Under the pieces are notes generated by a model. The model had not been told where the DNA came from. It made no database searches and saw only the letters and a list, made by a program, of their open reading frames with translations. Shown here piece by piece: positions 57,732 through 64,000 of a DNA stretch of 64,000 nt. This stretch comes from Paragordius varius. Lineage: Eukaryota; Nematomorpha. The position numbers and the translations under genes were made by a program. How positions within the stretch are numbered: the first letter of the stretch is position 1; each line of letters opens with the position of its first letter. The stretch spans positions 7,502,001-7,566,000 of the forward strand of contig OZ176055.1 in assembly GCA_964247055.1 (NCBI GenBank), in the 5' to 3' direction.

Positions 57732-60700
57732 ATATATAAGATTTTCATAAAAAATCCAATAAAATATATTTTAATTCGATTTAAAATATATTGAATATAA
57801 ATAATTTATTTCATTTTCTATGCATATTTACAAAAAATATTTGGGTGTTTTATACAATGTTTAAATAACTCGTTTTTTTGTTTGCAAACGTATATATGTA
57901 AAATATATTTTTTGAATTTTATGTGCTGAAGATCAGATGCCAAAAATCGTTTCACAAATTTCCATGCGTAAAATTGATGTGAATCGGGTTTATTTTGTTT
58001 ACATTACCCTGTTACAGATATTTATATATTAAACTGTCAATATATATATATTATAGTGCCTATCGGTATTGAACATTTATTTTGTTCAACCAATTCGCTA
58101 TTAAAGTTCGGTTTAATTAGATTTTTATGGTTACATCTGCCCTTAAATAACCAGACCTAAAATTGATCAGTTTATCACCACAAAAAAACTATGCGAAGCC
58201 ATCCTAAATACCCCCAACTGTGTGAAAAACTAGATGGTTAAAGAAAAATTATTTAATTAATTTTCAATATTTCATTATTTTTTTAAGGATATATGATATT
58301 TCATTATTTTGGGCCCATTATGATGGATACGAAAACTAACCTTAGAAATTCAGGGCAAACTAAAGTTATAAACGATTAAATTTTACACTAGGACATGATT
58401 CAAAATCGAAAAAGTGCAGGATCATTAACATGAAGTTAATACTTTATAGGCGCTGTTATTTTGAAAAAAATTGGATTTAAAGCTATTTCCGAAAAAGCGT
58501 CTATGAACTTTCTAATTTAATACATTATGCATCATTTGGTGTTGCTCTAATAACTAACCAGCAATTAACCACGGGAGTTAGCTTATCCTGATGTGGAGCG
58601 GATAAAAAATGACAATAACTAACACACGTCCATCCATTCCGTTATTGGAGATATTCATTTAATAATATACATTTGGGTTTTCGTACAAGAATTATGTGTT
58701 TTCAGATTGTCTGACTTTTCCATAAATTTTATTTTAAGATTATGGACTATAATTGATTTTGTCGTTCCATGTTAAGGCTTTAAGGAAGAAAAATGGAATT
58801 TTATAGCCAAGGAGAATCATCCCCTCGTGATATGTAGCCGTAGAATATTTCTATTATTTCATTATAAATATGTTTATACATTGTAAGGTTCAAATATGGT
58901 CATAATTATTACAATTTTTCAATGATTGTATTATTGAGGATCATTTTATTTATATCACTGTGTGCAAAAAAGAGGGTTAATTTTTTTAGCAAAAATTTTT
59001 TTTTCATGAGATAGCTTATAACCAGCGAATTCATTTGCCGCAAAAAATTTTATTGTTAACGACTTAGTTTTAGAAATATTGAGAGAATATCTAAATTGGG
59101 CAAAAAGTGAAAATTAATAATTAGGGATAATAAAAAATAATGATAAAACTTGAGATATTATAATTTATTATCATTTTAGCAGATATTTACAATTTATAAA
59201 TAGCCTAAAATCATATAGTTAGGGTTTTTATTAAAACTCAGATCAAAAAAATCGCCTTTTTCTTTTAACATAATTAAAAAAATTTTTATGAAGTTAAAAT
59301 AATTATTTTTAATTATTTAATAGCTTAACTGACTATTAAAATCTTAACATATACATTATTCAGTAAAAAAAATTTATATATTAAAATAAAACTAAAATAT
59401 TGTTTTTTATTTTTTCATTTTTTTGTCATCTGGTTTATGAGTGTCAAAAAATTTACTGTTTTATGGATCTTACATGAGCGGGAATTATAAAGTATATTAA
59501 TTTATGCAAAATAGGAGAAAAAAATGTGTAATATCAACCAACAATCCGCACAAATACTTGTAATAGTTGGTTTTAACACAAAATATTATTTTTACTGAAA
59601 TTCGTACGGATTTTTGGTTGATAATCCACTACTTGTGAATCCAATTTTACATTGAAATATATAAATAATTCCCGCTCATGTAAGATTCCAAATTAAACAT
59701 AAATTATATACTCATAAACCAGATGACAAAAAAATGAAATAATAAAAAAATATTTATTATTTTTGTTTTGTTATATAGTTTTTTACTAAATCAAATATGA
59801 ATGTTAAGATTATAGTGAGTTTAGCTAGTAAATAATTAAAAAAAATTATTTCATTTTGTCTTTTAAGTATTTAAAAAATGCGAGTTGTTGATCTGATTTT
59901 CATAAACCCTAACTCTATGATTGAGGTTATTTATAAATTGTAAATATCTGTTAAATGATAATAAACCATAATATGTTAAGTTATATACTTATTTTTATTA
60001 TTCTTTGATTTTCTCTCAATATTTTAAAAACTAGGTCGGCAACAAATAAAATTTTTTGCGGCGAATGAATTCGCTGGCCATAAGCTATCTCATGAAAATA
60101 ATTTTTTTGCACACAATGTATTTGACGGTGGGCGTTTCCTTAATAAACCCTCGTTAGGTATTAAATAATAACGCGTATATTCTCTTTTTCTAAGATCTAT
60201 TACCTCATATTAAATGGTCAAGAATATAATTTCAATTTACAAATCATGGCAAGGATTTGTGTAAATAATGTTATACTAACATTTACAACATACCCATATT
60301 TCAACTTAAAATTAAGAGGAGAAAACTATATGGTTTTATATGTCGCGATCTGAATAAAGATGTCATTTCTTAATAAATTAATTTTTATAACAAGCTATCT
60401 ATTATTATCTTTATTTAGACCATTATTGCACTCCTATTTATATTAGAATTCTCTTTGAAATTCATAGATTATTGATTTATATTGCTATATTTATTAAATG
60501 TTAATATATGTACATCACGTTGCAAAAAGCAGAGGAGTAATGTGCGCTTTATATATAGATATGTATGTGTTAATAATGTCAAATTTTTTATAACAGTAAT
60601 TATTATAATACTATGCTAATAAAAGCTAAATCTACACTGCTTAGATGCTATATTAATGTATTGGGTGTATCATTCAAAAGAGATATTTATCACCTATAAG

Positions 60701-60820
60701 TACTGTCATTTAAAGCATTACTTACAAAATACTTAAATCATTCAATAACTAGTAAATTAATTAATTGATTAATGTGCCCGATACCATATTATATAAATAT
60801 AAAAAAAATAAATGTAAAAT
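57732..60820. other. Intergenic interval
   Basis: No gene supported between the LRR gene start and the PDZ gene stop. The main content is the family-F palindrome at 58956-60118. About 57732-58950 and 60120-60820 show no recognisable features. Confidence 0.65.
58956..60118. repeat. Long palindromic element, family F copy 2
   Basis: Ends CACTGTGTGC and GCACACAATG. GATAGCTTATAACCAGCGAATTCATT near 59013 mirrors GAATGAATTCGCTGGCCATAAGCTATC near 60062. TCATCTGGTTTATGAGTG near 59427 mirrors CTCATAAACCAGATGA near 59712. Collinear with 41927-43127. Confidence 0.85.
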
Positions 60821-63192
60821 TTATCCAAGAGGTTTAAGTATAGTCGAATTAAAGGATGCCAATCTAAGCGTAAGAGTATTTTCATCGCTGTATAAAAGGG
60901 CTAAAATATCAGTGTGTAATGCATTACTGGCAAGTTTTCCATTTATTTCAACTATAACATCATTGATGGCAACAAGCCCACATTTATCGGCAGGTGATCC
61001 TGGAACTATACTCTATAAATTATAAAAAAATGCTATAAAGTCATTTGATAATTCGTTACTTTAGATGTTTTTTTTTAAATTTTTATGGCATTCAATCCTT
61101 TTTCTCCGACAAGATATGTTTGTTATATTTTCATTTAATATCTTTTATATCTTATACATAAACAACACCAATTAAAAACCACGCAAACTGTAATTTATCG
61201 TGTGGTTTATAAATTATTTTTTGGTTAATTTTTTTGCTTGCTTTACAGCAAAAAAGGTTAAATTTTCATTTGTATGACAATTATATTTTATCTTTTAAGA
61301 TAACATTCACATATACCAAAGCAAACAAAGTAAAAATTAGAAATTTAATTATATCTTTTTGGTCTAAAACTACCCTTAATTTTACTAGCCATAACGTTTA
61401 GAGATCAAACAAAACTGGATGAAAATATATCAATAATTGGCACAAAGTTTTTAATCGCATTTCAAAAAAGACGCAGATGCAAAGTAGAATGTGTTTTTCT
61501 ATAGCTTAGTTATAAGAACAAAGAAATACTTACAGATACTAAATGCTGTATAGTGTATCCCGAGTCAATAGCTGTTGGCAATGGACAACAGCTATGTTTT
61601 GTTTCATCCACAACACAATGTTTCTTGACATGTGGAAACTTTTGTGTTGTTGGGTGGTAAACTTTGACAGTTTTAATGCCTAACCCAAATCCACTTTTGT
61701 GGGACCGAGCTTTATTATTATGTTTAATTTTATTACAGAGTGGTGGTGGTGATGATGATGTCACATGGGGTTTAACCAATTTAACTGGCGGTTTAATACG
61801 TGTAATAAATGGGGGATACTTACAAGATTTGGTGATAAAGGTTGAAGAACTTTTGTACCAATTTGTATTGGTTTTATATTGATAACATTGTTGTATTACC
61901 TCGTCTCCATTATTTAATGCCGGATTATTACGATATTGATCTGATTCTTTCACGATATCGGGATGATAGGACAGCCGTCCACTATTAGGTACATGTATTA
62001 AAGGACATTTTGTGCGTTGAAACAAATTTGCTTTATTATGACTATTTATGTGTTTCGTTTCACCGGGCATTCGTTCACAAGATGTTGAGTGATGATTATT
62101 AGTTTTATCACCATAATACAATTTATTTAAATTTTTTGTTTCGGTGATACCCGTTGCGTGATTCGGAATGTTTTTAGTAGAGGCGGCAAAATAATGATTC
62201 GAAGAGTGGGGATGTCTCATTGACTGTGAATATTGTATTGTTGTAGTTGATTTGCGAAAACCCGGAATATCAATATTAGGCAACGGAGATACCGATGAAC
62301 GCGTCGTAAAACTTAACGGAGAGGGCTTAGGGAACCGAGTTAAAAATTTGGGTGAAGATTGGAAAAATATGTTTGGGTTCTGTGCGAACTTTCCTTCTTC
62401 CTTCCCACCATACGGGATAGATTTTGCGCTGGCCGTCGAATTGTGTTTATGGGGACTCACATAACAACCTTCATGCAGCACGAGTGGTGAAAGATTTGCC
62501 ATCTGGGGATATCGTTTATTCTTTGTCGAATTTAGTGGTGCGGCGGTACATTTGGAAAAACTGTAAGACTTTTTGTGCTGTGAATTATTCTGTCGTTGCA
62601 ACATATTACTTTGACATAGGTTGTCACTAGTATTTCTATTATCATGGGCAAACACAAATGTATTTTTATTATTTAAATTATTGTGGAAGGAACTGGTAAT
62701 ATTGTTATCCACATTATCATCCTCCAAATTACCTATATAAAATTTTTTGCGCACAGTATTTTTATCATTCACCTTTCTGTCTTTAGCCGTGCCACGTGTG
62801 AAAGAATTTGGTGTAGGAGTTGTTGTATTAACAGTAATCACATTAGAATTCGTTTTAAAAGTTTTAGAAGTGGCTGAAGAAAATTTCAAATTAGGATCGC
62901 ATTTATAATCAGGACTACACATGGTGGTTACTGCAAAAGTCGGTCCAAAGAATATATCGTTTGTTGTTAATGTTGGCTGTCCCTGTATGTATTGGTGCTT
63001 TGGAGTATCCCCCGATCTATTGGATAAACTTTTGGTAGAGGTATGATTATCTATTCCTTCAAATGTGGCAGTGATATCGCTTTTGTAAGGCTGATCGGAT
63101 GAACAGGGTGATGCCGGTTGTTGTAAGTGACTGGAAGATTTGGATAACAATTTGAGATAACTGGGCGAACTTGAAGCAAAATGTGGTAACAT
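60821..63192 (-). CDS. PDZ-domain protein with long disordered N-terminus, about 616 aa
   Basis: Two exons identified: 61534-63192 (or upstream to an acceptor at 63233) and 60821-61012 (stop TAA). The first about 500 residues are Ser/Thr/Asn/His/Pro-rich and probably disordered, with no fold recognised. The PDZ domain spans about 499-605: carboxylate-binding loop SGFGLGI, an unusual insert of about 28 residues with four Cys, then GYTIQHLVS, joined across the 521-nt intron to SIVPGSPADKCGLVAINDVI and VEINGKLASNALHTDILALL. The protein ends 11 residues after the last PDZ strand. This resembles the PDZ of RGS12/PDZ-RhoGEF-type scaffolds, but no other domain of those is present. The start is uncertain: the first in-frame ATG is at 63192, yet CATATATAG at 63234 looks like an acceptor, so an earlier exon beyond 63593 is possible. 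Confidence 0.8.
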
Positions 63193-63252
63193 CAAACATG
63201 ATGTGTTGTTAATAAAGATTGTCTTATCATCAGCTATATATGTATGTATAAT

Positions 63253-63593
63253 TATACCATTTACAATTCAATTTCACCCTTAAACAATTCAAATTCACCC
63301 TTTAACAATTCAAATTCACCCAACAATTCAAATTCACCCAACAATTCAAATTCACCCTCAAATAAAATATATGTTTTTATATATTTTTCAAAAATATTGT
63401 TTTAAATTAAAATAATACTGAATAAATAATAAACTATACCATAAACATATATTTCATATTGATAATGAGTTGTATTAGTTTGAAAACACATAATTTATTT
63501 TTAGGGTGAATTTGAATTGTTTAAGGGTGAATTTGAATTGTTCGAGGGTGAATTTGAATTGTTCAAGGGTGAATTTGAACTGTAAATGGTATA
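63253..63593. mobile_element. Fold-back MITE with iterated terminal units (copy C, best preserved)
   Basis: Begins TATACCATTTACAATTCAA and ends TTGAACTGTAAATGGTATA. The left arm has five head-to-tail units of the form ACAATTCAAATTCACCC; the right arm has four inverted units (GGGTGAATTTGAATTGTT). It sits just upstream of the PDZ gene's first recognised exon. The remaining 63594-64000 shows nothing recognisable. Confidence 0.85.
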
Positions 63594-64000
63594 TATACAT
63601 ATTTTATGCAAAGTAAATAAATATCATTAATATGATCTTGTCCGAAAATTTAAATACAAATATAATTTGGTATATATATATGGTAATAAGAGACAAAAAG
63701 TAAACGATGTCTCTAATTTCGCCCAAAAAATATTCGCATTTTCGCTCAAATGGCTAACAATATTTATTATTTTTTTGCAAAGTAGTGAATAATTAAAATT
63801 TATTGAAATAAAATATTTTAAATCTTATTTGATAAAGGATCAGTAAGATCCGAAATATTTTATTTTACCAGAGTTTTTAGCAATTTATCTATAAATTAAA
63901 ACTCGTCCTCAAAATAATAAATTAAATAGTTAGAAATTTTTCTATATAATTTTGCGAAATATTTATTAGTCTCATTTTGACTATTTATATCTCAGGATTT

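Noticed and set aside
62252-62877. Several plus-strand open frames
   Set aside because: Shadows of the long minus-strand exon of the PDZ gene.
1-64000. CRISPR array, prophage or bacterial operon
   Set aside because: Spliced eukaryotic genes throughout. The iterated units found belong to inverted-repeat transposable elements, not spacer arrays.

Overview
This is a single window of a very AT-rich (roughly three quarters A+T by eye) animal nuclear genome. The metazoan signal is a Pax-like paired-domain gene, a CAP-family secreted protein with a signal peptide, and a 4-hydroxybenzoate polyprenyltransferase (COQ2). Every gene is split by GT-AG introns. Introns come in two classes: ultra-short ones of about 19-39 nt, with 26 nt recurring three times, and long ones that nearly all carry transposon-like inserts. 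From memory, introns of about 26 nt are reported for dicyemid mesozoans. I suggest a dicyemid or another simplified, AT-rich invertebrate, but the sequence alone does not identify the species.

Layout: (1) 272-4210, minus strand, CAP/CRISP-like secreted protein, possibly continuing past the left edge. (2) 6928-10729, minus, six-exon Pax-like transcription factor. (3) 10730-18008, gene-poor, with two long palindromic repeats. (4) 18009-27447, a head-to-head pair: ethanolaminephosphotransferase (minus) and 1-acylglycerol-3-phosphate acyltransferase (plus), start codons 91 bp apart. (5) 28124-32673, a second head-to-head pair: a small SEL1-repeat protein with a mitochondrial-type presequence (minus) and COQ2 (plus), start codons 49 bp apart. 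(6) 32674-52267, repeat-rich, with a four-exon orphan secreted glycoprotein (37839-41153) and the 3' part of another orphan gene (48121-49261), among decayed LINEs, hAT miniature elements and fold-back elements. (7) 52268-57731, minus, leucine-rich-repeat single-pass receptor with a 12-nt microexon and an intact-ended hAT element in one intron. (8) 60821-63192, minus, PDZ-domain protein with a long disordered N-terminus.

The two divergent pairs are functionally coherent. One pair makes phosphatidic acid and phosphatidylethanolamine; the other is mitochondrial (ubiquinone synthesis plus a DELE1-like SEL1 protein). The non-coding space is dominated by several families of non-autonomous inverted-repeat elements: near-perfect 0.9-1.4 kb palindromes, elements with iterated 20-bp units in their termini, and hAT/mariner-type MITEs. 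They sit in introns and intergenic DNA and account for much of the long-intron class. No CRISPR array, rRNA or convincing tRNA was seen.
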